From: Luteolibacter luteus | GTDB lineage: Bacteria; Verrucomicrobiota; Verrucomicrobiia; Verrucomicrobiales; Akkermansiaceae | Length of the DNA stretch: 64,000 bases | Direction: 5' to 3' | Assembly: GCF_012913485.1 (NCBI RefSeq) | Contig: NZ_CP051774.1 | Location: 2,418,001-2,482,000, forward strand | Shown here: positions 8,234-17,369 of the stretch, piece after piece | How positions within the stretch are numbered: the first letter of the stretch is position 1 | Layout: the number at the start of each line of letters is the position of its first letter | Translations under genes and position numbers: made by a program | Notes under the pieces: generated by a model | What the model saw: the letters and a program-made list of their open reading frames with translations, nothing else | What the model was told of the DNA's origin: nothing | Databases searched by the model: none

Positions 8234-9844
8234 GTGCTCACGATCCACAAGCTCACGAAGACCCTCGGCGGACGCACCCTTTTCCGCGACGCCGAACTGT
8301 CGATCAACTGGGGCGAACGCATCGCCCTCGTCGGTCCGAACGGTGCCGGGAAGTCCACGCTTTTCCGCATGATCCTCGGCCAAGAGGAGCTTGATGGCGG
8401 TACGATCGAGCGCGACGACTACGCGATCACCGGCTATTTGGCGCAGGAATCCGGCGATCCAGGCGATGAAACGGTGCTGGAAATCGCGATCGGCATCACT
8501 CCGGAGATGGTCGGCTACCTGCGTGCGATGCGCGAGCATGAGGCGGCAGGCACGACGGATCATCCGGACTACGCGCATGCGCAGGACCAATTCAACCACC
8601 TGAACGGCTATCAGCTCGAACCGAAGGCGAAGAAGATCCTCGCCGGCCTCGGTTACAAGGAGAGCGACTTCCACAAGACCGCGCGTGAATTCTCCGGCGG
8701 CTGGATCATGCGTGCCTACCTGGCGCGCCTCCTCGTCCAGGAGCCCGACCTGCTGATGCTGGACGAGCCGACGAACCACCTCGACCTGCTTTCCCTGCTC
8801 TGGTTCCAGCGCTACCTGATGAACTATCCGGGTGCGATCCTGATGATTTCCCACGATCGCGACTTCATGGATGCGATCGTCGAGAACGTGATCGAGATCG
8901 ATCCCGATGCGCAGGAGCTGATCGCCTACACGGGGAACTACTCCAGCTACCTGGAGCAGCGCGAGGCGCGCTACGAGCAGAAGGTGCAGGCCTACCGCAA
9001 CCAGAACAAGGAGATCGAAGGCCACCAGGAATTCATCGACCGCTTCCGGCAAGTGGGCTCGAAGGCGGCGCAGGTGCAGTCACGCATCAAGTTCCTCGAG
9101 AAGATGGAGCGCATCGAGAAGCCGCGTGCTCCGCGCAAGCCCTTCAAGTTCGCCTTCCCCCAGCCGCCACGCTCGAACCAGAAGGTGATCGACCTGCAGA
9201 AGGTCAGCCAAGCTTACGGCGAAAGACAGATTTACAACGGTCTCGATCTCACCATCGAACGTGGCGACAAGATCGTGCTGGTGGGTCCGAACGGTGCGGG
9301 TAAATCGACGCTGCTGAAAATCCTGGCCGGCGTGCTGCCGATCAACGGTGGCAAGCGCGAGGTGGGCTACGCGACCAAGCTCGGCTACTATTCGCAGCAC
9401 CGCTCCGAAACGCTGAACGAGGACAATACCGTGCTCGAAGAGGTATTGGCGAGCTGCACCACGCTGCGCGAGGAAGATGCCCGCGCGATCCTAGGGTCCT
9501 TCCTCTTCCGCCGCACGGATGTGGAGAAGCGCTGCGGTGTCCTTTCCGGTGGTGAGAAGTCGCGTCTGAATCTGGTGAAGTTCCTGGTCGATCCGCCGAA
9601 CCTCCTGCTGATGGACGAGCCGACGACGCACTTGGACATCCTGTCGATCGACTCGCTGGTGAACGCGCTGAAGGCTTATGAAGGCACGCTGGTCTTCATC
9701 TCCCACGACGTGCACTTCATCCGCAATCTCGCGGAAACGACGCTGCACATCAACAACGGTACGGTGACGCGCTACACGGGCGGCTACGACTACTTCCTGG
9801 AGAAGAGCGGGCTGAACGACGACCGCGGCGCGGTGACGGCTTGA
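8234..9844 (+). CDS. ABC-F family ATPase (ribosome-associated type)
   Basis: A 536-residue soluble protein with two ATP-binding cassettes and no membrane domain. The first has Walker A GPNGAGKST (about residues 36-44), signature FSGGW and Walker B MLDEPTNHLDL; the second has GPNGAGKST, LSGGEKSRL and MDEPTTHLDI. Between them is the charged linker of ABC-F proteins (KVQAYRNQNKEIEGHQEF), the part that reaches into the ribosome in studied members. I chose the GTG at 8234 because VLTIHKLTKTLGG is the usual ABC-F beginning; a TTG 14 codons upstream would add an unusual leader. The role could be translation or antibiotic protection; the subfamily is undecided. Confidence 0.9.
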   Translation: MLTIHKLTKTLGGRTLFRDAELSINWGERIALVGPNGAGKSTLFRMILGQEELDGGTIERDDYAITGYLAQESGDPGDETVLEIAIGITPEMVGYLRAMREHEAAGTTDHPDYAHAQDQFNHLNGYQLEPKAKKILAGLGYKESDFHKTAREFSGGWIMRAYLARLLVQEPDLLMLDEPTNHLDLLSLLWFQRYLMNYPGAILMISHDRDFMDAIVENVIEIDPDAQELIAYTGNYSSYLEQREARYEQKVQAYRNQNKEIEGHQEFIDRFRQVGSKAAQVQSRIKFLEKMERIEKPRAPRKPFKFAFPQPPRSNQKVIDLQKVSQAYGERQIYNGLDLTIERGDKIVLVGPNGAGKSTLLKILAGVLPINGGKREVGYATKLGYYSQHRSETLNEDNTVLEEVLASCTTLREEDARAILGSFLFRRTDVEKRCGVLSGGEKSRLNLVKFLVDPPNLLLMDEPTTHLDILSIDSLVNALKAYEGTLVFISHDVHFIRNLAETTLHINNGTVTRYTGGYDYFLEKSGLNDDRGAVTA

Positions 9845-9881
9845 GGATCGCCCAAGCGCGCCCCGCTACGCGGCGGGGCGA

Positions 9882-12146
9882 CTATCGTGGTGTGTCGTTG
9901 TCGGGCACCATCTTCGGAGTGACGGAGGGCCAGGAGAGCTTGGCCGAGCCGTCTCCCATGATCCAAGTGAGGGTATTTCCCTGGAGCGTGGCATTGCCAA
10001 GATTCAGCGGCATTACCGGCTCAGGGAAAAAGCCGGGGAATCCGATGCCTCCGTCCCGGACAATGGTGGTGGTGGTGCCGTCGTTGTGCCGGCGCACTTC
10101 CGTTTCGGTGAAGTCGCCGTCACCGGTGAGCTGGAACTGATTGATGCGGCCAACACCGAAGTCGATTTTGCCGGAATTCCGGATGCGTTTCGGGGCAAAG
10201 GTTTCGTCGGCATTCGGATCCACGGAGGTAAGCGATGAGCCGCCTGACCAAGTGATAGTGGTCGCAGCATCGGGCGAGTAGGTTCCGGAAGCAGAGACGG
10301 TGCCTTCGCAATCGGCCATGTTGGAGAAGAGCCTGCCGAGGTACTGGACGGGCATTTCGGGGTTCCCGCGACTGCCGCGGATGTCGGCGCGGAACTTCAC
10401 ATTCATCACCAACTTCGCGGTGAGCGAGCCCTTGGGATTGATCTCATAGGTGAAGGGCACGGTCCATTCCGTGATGGGCACGAGGTTGCTGCGGGTGGTG
10501 AAGCCTTTCCTCATGATGACCTCGATGTTTCCGACGGGAGGTGACGAAGGCATGCGGATGGCGATGCCGTAGAAAGGCTCCCAACGGACAACTTCCATTT
10601 TCTTGCCACCCCATAGCACCTCGCGCAGCGAGTCGCCGGGATCGTCGCCGAAATCGCCCTCAATGAGGAACTTGGTATAGGGCTCATTGAGGTCCTTGTT
10701 CTCGTGGATCACCCGCATGATCGAGGGGCAGAGGATGTAGCCCGGCTTTGATGGATGATCATACCAGGTGAGCTTCGCATTCGGCCGATCCTGCTTCGGA
10801 TACTTCGGGCTCGGGTCGTAATCGAATTCGAAGGCACTCATCCACCAGCGGGTGGCCATCAGGGAGAAGGCACGCTCCTTCGGCATCGAGATCGGAGGTT
10901 CCTGGTTCATGCCAAGCAGGCGGTCGAAGACCTTCAGGCAAGGCGTGCCGCTGTAAGGGCCGGAGACCCAATCCCAGCTGGCGTAGGAACCGGCACCGGC
11001 CTCGGTGAAGCCAGCAGCGAGCTCAGCGCCGCCACCGAAACAGGCATCGACGACAACGATGGAGTTCGGAGCGAATTTCAGGTGCTTGCGAACGAATTCG
11101 GAAGTGATGGAGTAGAAGGGCTTCTCCTCGTCATCCACCGCGAAGTTGATCTCGTCATTCTTGATCATGGCCGCGTAAGGGCCATCGCTGAGCGCATCCG
11201 TGGCATACTGGCGCGTGACGAGGCAGATTCCCACGCTGCCGTCCCTCTTCTTATAGGGGACACCATGGGACTGCCAGAAGAGCACGCCGATCGGCTTCGA
11301 GGAGGACCAGCGGAGGATCTGGTCGATCGTGGTGCTAGGGAAGTTCGTGACGGAGTAATTCCGGGCCGTGAGCCAGCCACCGATGGTGGGAGCGGAGTTC
11401 GGGAAAGTGCTTTCGAGAGAGAAGGCGGTGATGGCATTGTTGCTATCGGGAAGACTCCGCCCCGTCTCCGCAGGCGGGGCTGGAGGAGCGGAGGGAGTGA
11501 AGACACCGGGAGGACGGATCGTCTTCGCCTGGAGCGGGGCCAAACTCTCCATCGAAGGCCCGGTGTAGCGCCGGGGGGCCCGGAGCAAAGTGGCGGTGGT
11601 GCCATCCTTGAAGCGGACCGACACATTCTCGGCGGGGGGCACGACTTCCGCCGATGCAATCAAGGGATTCTGGAGTGCCCATGCGATGAGATTTCCCTGC
11701 CACTCCTCGACAGGGAGGGAGCCCCACTCCCGCATCTTCGGCGACGCGGAGGTCAGGAAGGCAATCTTTGCTCCGGAGCTGATGCTATCCGCATAGGTCA
11801 CGTAGCAGAGATCCGGCCCGGAAAGCTCGACCGGCGGAAGCGTGGTGGAGGTGCCGGTCTTGACCCGCGCGAATACCTTTCCTCCCGCTTGGGGAGGCAG
11901 CCGGAACATCAGCTTCGCGGCACGGCCATCAATCGCACCAGCGATCATGGGGCGCCACGAGGCCGGAGCCGAAAGATCATTGGTGATTTCCAGAACAGCG
12001 TGGCGAGAGCCTTCCGGCACATCGGCCTTCACCGTGAAGTAGCCCAAGGCATCAAAGGCCGAGCCGCGATTCTCGGGCACGGCGGAGAAGGCCAATGACG
12101 CGAGGCAGAAGCTGAGAAGACAAACGAGACGAAGATGGATGTGCAT
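9882..12146 (-). CDS. Secreted caspase-like (clan CD) cysteine peptidase-domain protein
   Basis: A 754-residue protein with a Sec signal peptide (VCLLSFCLASLAFSA). About residues 100-230 form an unrecognised N-terminal part with a Pro-rich break. The next part looks like a caspase/gingipain fold: strand GVLFWQSHGVPY with His294, and strand SIVVVDACFGGGAEL with Cys369. A His-Gly followed about 75 residues later by Asp-Ala-Cys is the clan CD dyad pattern. The C-terminal 250 residues appear beta-rich and may be a binding or lipocalin-like part. It is a single gene, convergent with the ABC-F gene. The fold call rests on motif spacing, so activity is inferred. Confidence 0.65.
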   Translation of the reverse strand: MHIHLRLVCLLSFCLASLAFSAVPENRGSAFDALGYFTVKADVPEGSRHAVLEITNDLSAPASWRPMIAGAIDGRAAKLMFRLPPQAGGKVFARVKTGTSTTLPPVELSGPDLCYVTYADSISSGAKIAFLTSASPKMREWGSLPVEEWQGNLIAWALQNPLIASAEVVPPAENVSVRFKDGTTATLLRAPRRYTGPSMESLAPLQAKTIRPPGVFTPSAPPAPPAETGRSLPDSNNAITAFSLESTFPNSAPTIGGWLTARNYSVTNFPSTTIDQILRWSSSKPIGVLFWQSHGVPYKKRDGSVGICLVTRQYATDALSDGPYAAMIKNDEINFAVDDEEKPFYSITSEFVRKHLKFAPNSIVVVDACFGGGAELAAGFTEAGAGSYASWDWVSGPYSGTPCLKVFDRLLGMNQEPPISMPKERAFSLMATRWWMSAFEFDYDPSPKYPKQDRPNAKLTWYDHPSKPGYILCPSIMRVIHENKDLNEPYTKFLIEGDFGDDPGDSLREVLWGGKKMEVVRWEPFYGIAIRMPSSPPVGNIEVIMRKGFTTRSNLVPITEWTVPFTYEINPKGSLTAKLVMNVKFRADIRGSRGNPEMPVQYLGRLFSNMADCEGTVSASGTYSPDAATTITWSGGSSLTSVDPNADETFAPKRIRNSGKIDFGVGRINQFQLTGDGDFTETEVRRHNDGTTTTIVRDGGIGFPGFFPEPVMPLNLGNATLQGNTLTWIMGDGSAKLSWPSVTPKMVPDNDTPR

Positions 12147-12288
12147 GGGAGGCTCCTTCTTGTTGGTGGAGGTCCGTGATCATGCCCATCGCTTCCATTT
12201 GGTAAATGGACCCAAAGATGATGGAACGAAAGGCCCATCCGGCCGCATTCATCTCATGCGCGGCCAAACTACCACTCGACGGCGGCGC

Positions 12289-12672
12289 TCAAGGCCAACC
12301 CGTCTTCAACTGCCCGAGGAAGAGGATAAAAAGCATCAGCGAGAGCATGGTGCCGCTGCCAAAGATCAGCCACCTGCCCCTCCCGATCGGTTCGCCCTTC
12401 CGGAACAGCCCCCGCAGATAAAGCTCCGACGCAGGCCCGAGGAAGAAGCAGCAGTTCGCACCAACAGCCACCGCGAACCCCATCAGCAGCGCTTCAATGA
12501 ACCCAATGTTCTCCTCAGTGACCAAGGTGAACAGAATCAAGAGGCCCGGCAGCAAAAGCAGAGCGTTGTAGAAGATCCTCAACCTCTCCCAGGCCAGCAC
12601 CAGCTCCCGTAGCGCCGGCTTTTGTTCCAACACCGCATTCAAGGTACTGGAGGGCGGCGCGTAGGGATCCAT
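12289..12672 (-). CDS. Small integral membrane protein, unknown function
   Basis: A 127-residue protein with about three hydrophobic helices: FYNALLLLPGLLILFTLV, FIEALLMGFAVAVGANCCFF and WLIFGSGTMLSLMLFILFLG. It begins MDPYAPPSS, a start common in small verrucomicrobial and planctomycete membrane proteins. Charged residues before helix 1 and between the helices fit a simple hairpin topology. I do not recognise a family. It lies 7 bp downstream of the DUF971 gene on the same strand and so may be the last gene of the prc-yggS-DUF971 operon. Confidence 0.6.
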   Translation of the reverse strand: MDPYAPPSSTLNAVLEQKPALRELVLAWERLRIFYNALLLLPGLLILFTLVTEENIGFIEALLMGFAVAVGANCCFFLGPASELYLRGLFRKGEPIGRGRWLIFGSGTMLSLMLFILFLGQLKTGWP

Positions 12673-12679
12673 GGCGATT

Positions 12680-12982
12680 CTAGGGTAAGACAGCGAGACG
12701 CTTCAGGTAATCATGAGAGTAAATGCCGGTGGAGTGCCCGTCGCCCCAAAAAAGTTGCAGGGCATAGCCGCCGATCACCTGGAAACGCAGCAACTCGAAG
12801 CCGCGCGGCCCAATCTGCTGGACCGGGCGCAGCACGCGCCCGAGGGCATCCGGCTCGCCTTGGCAGGCGGCGCAGGGACAGGCTCTCCGCAGCAGATCGA
12901 GTGGTAGAAACAGCTCCTCACCCTCCTCGAAACGGAGTGCGAGTTCATTTCCAATGACGGTGGCGTGGTCGAGTTTACTCAT
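12680..12982 (-). CDS. DUF971 (GBBH-like N-terminal) domain protein
   Basis: A 100-residue single-domain protein. LRRACPCAACQGE carries the Cys-X-Cys-X2-Cys cluster usual in this family, and FELLRFQVIGGYALQLFWGD with GIYSHDYLKRL is the conserved C-terminal half. The same domain forms the N-terminal part of gamma-butyrobetaine hydroxylase. Stand-alone copies occur next to iron-sulfur cluster and housekeeping genes, but their role is not settled. The start codon overlaps the stop of the upstream yggS-like gene in ATGA (12979-12982), which shows translational coupling. Confidence 0.85.
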   Translation of the reverse strand: MSKLDHATVIGNELALRFEEGEELFLPLDLLRRACPCAACQGEPDALGRVLRPVQQIGPRGFELLRFQVIGGYALQLFWGDGHSTGIYSHDYLKRLAVLP

Positions 12983-13665
12983 GCCGGATAAGATCGATGC
13001 CCGAAGATTGCGGAGCCGACGCGCACGATGGTGGAGCCCTCCAGGATGGCTTGTTCGAAATCCCCGCTCATTCCCATGCTCAGGCCGGGGAGATGGAGGC
13101 CGGAGGCCGTGCGCAAGCGCTCCCTCAATTCACGGGTAGTCGCAAACCAGTGGCGTGCCCTCTCCTCATCGTCCGGCGGGATGGACATTAGGCCGATAAC
13201 CGCCACGTGCTGCATCCCCGCGAAGGCGTCTGAAGCGGCAAGAAGCTCTTCGGGAGAAAATCCACCCTTGCTCTCCTCTCCGGCGACATTGACCTCCAGA
13301 TAAATTTCCGGGCGCTTGCCCTCCTCTCCCGCAACGCGGTCAAGGTGCTCGGCAAGGCGCAATGAATCCACGCTGTGGATCACATCGAACTCACCCAAAA
13401 CCTTCCGGGCCTTGTTCCGTTGAAGGCCCCCGATGAAGTGCCAGTGGATATCCCTCGGCAACGCAGCGATCTTCGGAGCGGCCTCCTGCTGGCGGCTTTC
13501 CCCGAAATGCCGGTGCCCGGCACTATATGCCTCTTGCACCGCCTCTACAGGGAAAGTCTTCGTAACCGCAAGCAACTCGACCTCACCGGGTCTTCGTCCT
13601 GCCGCCGCACAAGCTGCGGCGATCCGGTCACGAAGCCCGGCCAATCGTTCGGCAACATCCGTCAT
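12979..13665 (-). CDS. YggS-family pyridoxal-phosphate homeostasis protein
   Basis: A 228-residue alanine-racemase-fold protein without a partner domain. LLAVTKTFPVEAVQEAY holds the PLP-binding Lys36. HWHFIGGLQRNKARKV, VIHSVDSLRLAEHL, LEVNVAGEESKGGF, GLMSIPP and LSMGMSGDFEQAILEGSTIVRVGSAIFG are all diagnostic of the family, which buffers pyridoxal phosphate and affects amino acid metabolism. The ATG at 13663-13665 overlaps the stop of prc (13662-13665), so this start is favoured over an in-frame one 34 codons upstream. It is the middle gene of a coupled prc-yggS-DUF971 operon. Confidence 0.92.
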   Translation of the reverse strand: MTDVAERLAGLRDRIAAACAAAGRRPGEVELLAVTKTFPVEAVQEAYSAGHRHFGESRQQEAAPKIAALPRDIHWHFIGGLQRNKARKVLGEFDVIHSVDSLRLAEHLDRVAGEEGKRPEIYLEVNVAGEESKGGFSPEELLAASDAFAGMQHVAVIGLMSIPPDDEERARHWFATTRELRERLRTASGLHLPGLSMGMSGDFEQAILEGSTIVRVGSAIFGHRSYPA

Positions 13666-15899
13666 CGATCCAGCAAGCCAGCCATCCGCGCATTGCGGGT
13701 GATGTCCACCAGGTCGTTGAGGATCATCACGCCTTCCCGCTTGTGGGGATCGAGGGCACTCGGCCACTGCGGCGTGTCATCCAGCTCGGCGGTTTCATCC
13801 TTCGCCCGGCGCATGTATTGCTCATTCTCCGCGGAGGGATCGAAAGCCCGCAGGTCGCCGCCCTTCTCCACGTCATCGAGAGTCAGCTTGTAAAAGGCGA
13901 GCTGCTCCTTGTCCTTCTTCTGGACCTCGGCAAAGCGGGCCTTGCGCTCAACATTGCGCTGTTGCTGCTGCTGGTCGATTTCGTCCAGCTCCTTCTTCCG
14001 ATCCGCCATGTTCAGCGAGACCTTGTTATCGCGGATCCGGGCCTTCGCCTTGGAAATATCCTCGGAGATGTAGGCGAAGTCCTTGGAGGCCTTCACACGC
14101 TCCTCGCTGAGCTCCTTGATGCGAGGCAGGAAAAGCTGCTCTTCCTTGAGAGGCACGAAGTCCGGAGCCTTGCGGATCATGTCGTGCTCCAGCGGGTGGT
14201 CGAGGAAGGCCTCCCCGACCTCAAGCGCATCCGTGAGGCTGGGCAGCACGACATCCGGGATCACGCCCATCTTCTGGGTGGAGGAACCGGAGGGACGGTA
14301 GAACTTCTGGATGGTCACCTTCAGGGTGCCAGCCTTGTTGCGGGCCTTGAAGAAGGGAAGCATACGACCGATGTCCATCGGCTGCTGCACCGTGCCCTTG
14401 CCGAAAGTGGACGACTCACCGACAACAACCGCGCGGTGATTGTCCTGCAGGGCGCCGGCAAGGATCTCGCTGGCGGAAGCGCTGCTCTTGTCCGTGAGCA
14501 CGATCATCGGGCCGTCATAGATCGGCTCCTTCTCGGACTCCTTCACCTGAATCTCGCCGAAGGTATTCCGCACTTGGACCACGGGACCGCGGCGGGTGAA
14601 GAAACCGGTCATGCGGCGGACTTCCTCAAGGGCTCCACCGCCGTTGTTCCGGAGGTCGAGGAGCAAACCATCAATGCCTTCGTCCTTCAGACGCTCGAGC
14701 AAACGCTCGACGTCGACCGAACAGCGCACCTTGCCTTCATCGAAGTCGGCGTAGAATGAGGGCAGCGTGATGATGCCAAGACGGGAGTTTTCGCCGTCCT
14801 TGCCCTTCATCTCGATGATCTCGGCGCTGGCCTGCTCGTCCTTCAGGGCGACCTTGTCGCGGACGATGCTGATGAGATTGGTTTCCCCGGGAGCCCCGCC
14901 GGCGGGCTCTGCCTTGAGCTGCACGGGCGTGCCCTGCTGGCCGCGGATGAGATCGACCACCTTGTCGATCTTCATGAACATGATATCGACCATCTCCTTC
15001 GGGCCATCGCCATCCGGATCCACGGCCACCACGCGGTCATTGAGCTTCAGGATACCCTGCTTGTCGGCCGGACCGCCGACGACGATGCCCATGATCTTGG
15101 TGGCACCGTCCTCCTCGCCCTGCAGCAGTGCACCAATGCCCACGAGCTCGTTCTTCATCCCGTCGCGGAAGCGATCCATCTCACGGGTGCTCATGTAGTC
15201 GGTGTGGGGGTCAAAGGACCGGGCCACGGCGCTGAGGAACATGGCGGCCACGTCTTCGCCATCGACGTCTTTCACCACGCTGTGGTGGAAACGCTCGTAG
15301 CGCAGGGCCAGCTTTTCCTTCGGGTCCTTGTCGTTCTTGAGGGGGTTCGGCTTGCCCTGCTTTTCGGCAAGCTTGGCGATCATATCGCGGCGCAAGTTCT
15401 CGGAGAGCACGGCCTCCTTGATCTGCTGGCGCCAGATGCTCATCGCTTCCGCCTCATCCTTCGGCCAGGCTGCGTCCTTGCGGCTGCGCTGGAGGGACTC
15501 GCTCTTCGTGAAATCAAACTCTTCGGAGGCCAACATCTTCTTGGCTTCCGCGACGCGTGCTTCAACGCGCTTCTTGAAGGTGTCGTAGATGTCCTGGGCA
15601 GCACGCATGCTGTCCTGCTTCATGATCATCTCGGAGAGATTCTCCCCGTACTCACGATTGAAGCGATCGATATCCGCTTGGGTGAAGTAGACCTTACCGG
15701 AATCGAGGTCCCGGATGAAATCCTCCAGGAAACGAGGACCCATGTCATTGAATGGCAGCCGGGCGAAGTGGCTGTTCTGCAGCATGATCGCCATTTGGCG
15801 GCCCACTTCGTCAAAGTCCGCCTGCTGGGCGCATGCGGTGAGTGTCGTAGCCGTGAGACCTACCGCGAGGGCAGCGCTGCGGATGCGTGAGAATTTCAT
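13662..15899 (-). CDS. prc: Prc-type carboxy-terminal processing protease (peptidase S41)
   Basis: A 745-residue envelope protease with a signal peptide (ALAVGLTATTLTACAQ, possibly a lipoprotein). The order is the Prc N-terminal helical domain (about residues 20-200, with FNDMGPRFLEDFIRDLD), a PDZ domain (about 235-330, GGPADKQGILKLNDRVVAVD), the S41 catalytic core with TDKSSASASEILAGAL (Ser near 470) and STFGKGTVQQ (Lys near 500), and the C-terminal tail. The length suits Prc. Prc trims or degrades envelope proteins at their C termini. ATG 15897-15899 precedes the signal peptide; a GTG or TTG further up would add 11 unlikely residues. Head gene of the operon with yggS and DUF971. Confidence 0.92.
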   Translation of the reverse strand: MKFSRIRSAALAVGLTATTLTACAQQADFDEVGRQMAIMLQNSHFARLPFNDMGPRFLEDFIRDLDSGKVYFTQADIDRFNREYGENLSEMIMKQDSMRAAQDIYDTFKKRVEARVAEAKKMLASEEFDFTKSESLQRSRKDAAWPKDEAEAMSIWRQQIKEAVLSENLRRDMIAKLAEKQGKPNPLKNDKDPKEKLALRYERFHHSVVKDVDGEDVAAMFLSAVARSFDPHTDYMSTREMDRFRDGMKNELVGIGALLQGEEDGATKIMGIVVGGPADKQGILKLNDRVVAVDPDGDGPKEMVDIMFMKIDKVVDLIRGQQGTPVQLKAEPAGGAPGETNLISIVRDKVALKDEQASAEIIEMKGKDGENSRLGIITLPSFYADFDEGKVRCSVDVERLLERLKDEGIDGLLLDLRNNGGGALEEVRRMTGFFTRRGPVVQVRNTFGEIQVKESEKEPIYDGPMIVLTDKSSASASEILAGALQDNHRAVVVGESSTFGKGTVQQPMDIGRMLPFFKARNKAGTLKVTIQKFYRPSGSSTQKMGVIPDVVLPSLTDALEVGEAFLDHPLEHDMIRKAPDFVPLKEEQLFLPRIKELSEERVKASKDFAYISEDISKAKARIRDNKVSLNMADRKKELDEIDQQQQQRNVERKARFAEVQKKDKEQLAFYKLTLDDVEKGGDLRAFDPSAENEQYMRRAKDETAELDDTPQWPSALDPHKREGVMILNDLVDITRNARMAGLLDR

Positions 15900-16011
15900 G
15901 GAGAGTGAATGACCGGAACCGGGGCGGAACAATTTTGGAAACGTCGCACACCGGGTGAAATTGTCGATTTTTTAAAGCCGCTGGGAAGTTCTACGCAGCA
16001 GAGGACCTGTT

Positions 16012-16755
16012 TTAGGGCGCGGCGGGCTTTTTCCGGGTCCGCTCGAGCCAATCTTTGAAAAATGCCTCGCGAGCCTCCTGCTCCATGCGCTCGAGCATCT
16101 CGAAATCGGGTCCGGCGGGGATGAAGCCATTGATAAATCGCGCCTGGTTGTCCGGCAGGCCCATCGGCCTCGCACCAAGTTTCAAGGGGAGCTTGAGCGT
16201 TTCCGCGCCACGGAGGACCTCGAGATTCACCTCGGTGCCCGGCCTGAGCTTCTTTACCTCGGCGATAAGGGCCTCGCGAGCCTCCGGACCGGACCAGCGG
16301 GTATTGTCCATGGCGAGGATCACGTCATTGTTCCTGATACCAGCCTGCTGCGCAGGAGAGCCCGGCTGGACGGCTTTGACGAGCACGCCAGGCTTGGGAT
16401 TCGGAACGGGGATCCCGCCGTTTACATCCTCCATGGTGATCCCCAGATAGCCTGCGGCGTTCTTCGCCTGATGGTCGCCGATGACTACGGTTTTCAGGGA
16501 TTCTCGCAAGCGGAGCTGAACCTCCGGATCCTTGGCCCCCTCATACTCCCTGAGCAGAAGGTCCTTGGACTTCGCCGGGTTGGCGTTCGCCCATTCCAGA
16601 ATCTTATCCTGTGCTTGGACGCGGGCTTTGAAATCCTCGCTGGCCAGTTCCCCGACCCACCCCTTGAACGCCGCGTCCTGGCTAAAAGACGTCACCGGGA
16701 TGACCCAGAAGGCCATCCCGGCGACCAAAACATTCGTGAAGCGGACGATGCGCAT
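16012..16755 (-). CDS. Secreted PDZ-domain protein
   Basis: A 247-residue protein. The signal peptide (TNVLVAGMAFWVIPVTSFSQ) is followed by a helical region with a HEAT-like look (residues 25-90), then one PDZ domain (about 100-195: GYLGITMEDV, KPGVLVKAVQPGSPAQQAGIRNNDVILAMDN, GTEVNLEVLRG). No protease domain is present, so it may bind C-terminal peptides for the Prc protease encoded 112 bp downstream. The ATG at 16753-16755 is preferred over the adjacent GTG at 16756-16758. The gene follows the Wza-like gene with a 17-bp gap. Confidence 0.75.
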   Translation of the reverse strand: MRIVRFTNVLVAGMAFWVIPVTSFSQDAAFKGWVGELASEDFKARVQAQDKILEWANANPAKSKDLLLREYEGAKDPEVQLRLRESLKTVVIGDHQAKNAAGYLGITMEDVNGGIPVPNPKPGVLVKAVQPGSPAQQAGIRNNDVILAMDNTRWSGPEAREALIAEVKKLRPGTEVNLEVLRGAETLKLPLKLGARPMGLPDNQARFINGFIPAGPDFEMLERMEQEAREAFFKDWLERTRKKPAAP

Positions 16756-16772
16756 CACGCAGAAAGGCTGAA

Positions 16773-17336
16773 TTACCTGCCGATCATGTTCTTCTGCGGA
16801 ATCAGAATGGTGTCATTCGGTTCCACGATGACGCTCATGAACTTGGTCTGATTGAGGTCGTATTCTTTCCGCTGGCTGCCGCGGATCAAGCTGACGCGGT
16901 TCATGGCACCGAACTCGGTAGCCCCACCAGCTGCCTGGACGGCATCGTAGAGGGTCATGCCACGGACGTAGTCCACGGGGCCGGGCCGCTTGGCCTGACC
17001 ACCCACGGTAAGGCGGAGCTTGTTCAGGGTTTCATCCGTGGAGGCGAAAACCTGAATCGTCGGGTGGGTGTAGATGTCCGCCGCCTTGTAGGCCGCCTCG
17101 ATGCTACCCGCGAGAGCCTGGGGGCTGAGGCCCGCGGCACGCAGCGATCCGATGAAGGGCATGCGGATGGTCCCCGATTCCGACACCGGATAGGTGTTAT
17201 TGATCAGCTGGGTCTCGCTGGCAGGAACGCCTTGGATCCGGATCTCAATCGCCCGGCCGGCACTGATGGCGGACTGCGCCTGCACCGCCGGGAGGAACCC
17301 GAAGAGGCACGCAAGAAGGATAAAAAGATGTTTCAT
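16773..17336 (-). CDS. Polysaccharide export protein (Wza/OPX-like, short form)
   Basis: A 187-residue secreted protein with a signal peptide (FILLACLFGFLPAVQA). The first half is a polysaccharide-export domain (YPVSESGTIRMPFIGSLRAAGLSPQAL) and the second an SLBB-type domain (LTVGGQAKRPGPVDYVRGMTLYDAVQAAGG), ending in VIVEPNDTILIPQKNMIGR. It is about half as long as E. coli Wza and lacks the C-terminal amphipathic helix that forms the outer-membrane pore. It also lacks a lipobox Cys. It would therefore need a separate outer-membrane channel, which the beta-barrel protein at 19691-20947 could supply. It is 33 bp downstream of the tyrosine autokinase gene. Confidence 0.85.
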   Translation of the reverse strand: MKHLFILLACLFGFLPAVQAQSAISAGRAIEIRIQGVPASETQLINNTYPVSESGTIRMPFIGSLRAAGLSPQALAGSIEAAYKAADIYTHPTIQVFASTDETLNKLRLTVGGQAKRPGPVDYVRGMTLYDAVQAAGGATEFGAMNRVSLIRGSQRKEYDLNQTKFMSVIVEPNDTILIPQKNMIGR

Positions 17337-17369
17337 GGAATCATTTTTTTGAGTTTGGCCTCCAGAGCA

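Noticed and set aside
9859..9880. GC-rich hairpin between the ABC-F and caspase-like genes
   Set aside because: The 8-bp stem is clear (CGCCCCGC and GCGGGGCG) but neither strand has a T run, so I do not call it a terminator.
13743..14759. Long open frame opposite prc
   Set aside because: It is antisense to a clear protease gene; composition is Leu/His/Gly-rich without any domain, as expected for a shadow in GC-rich DNA.
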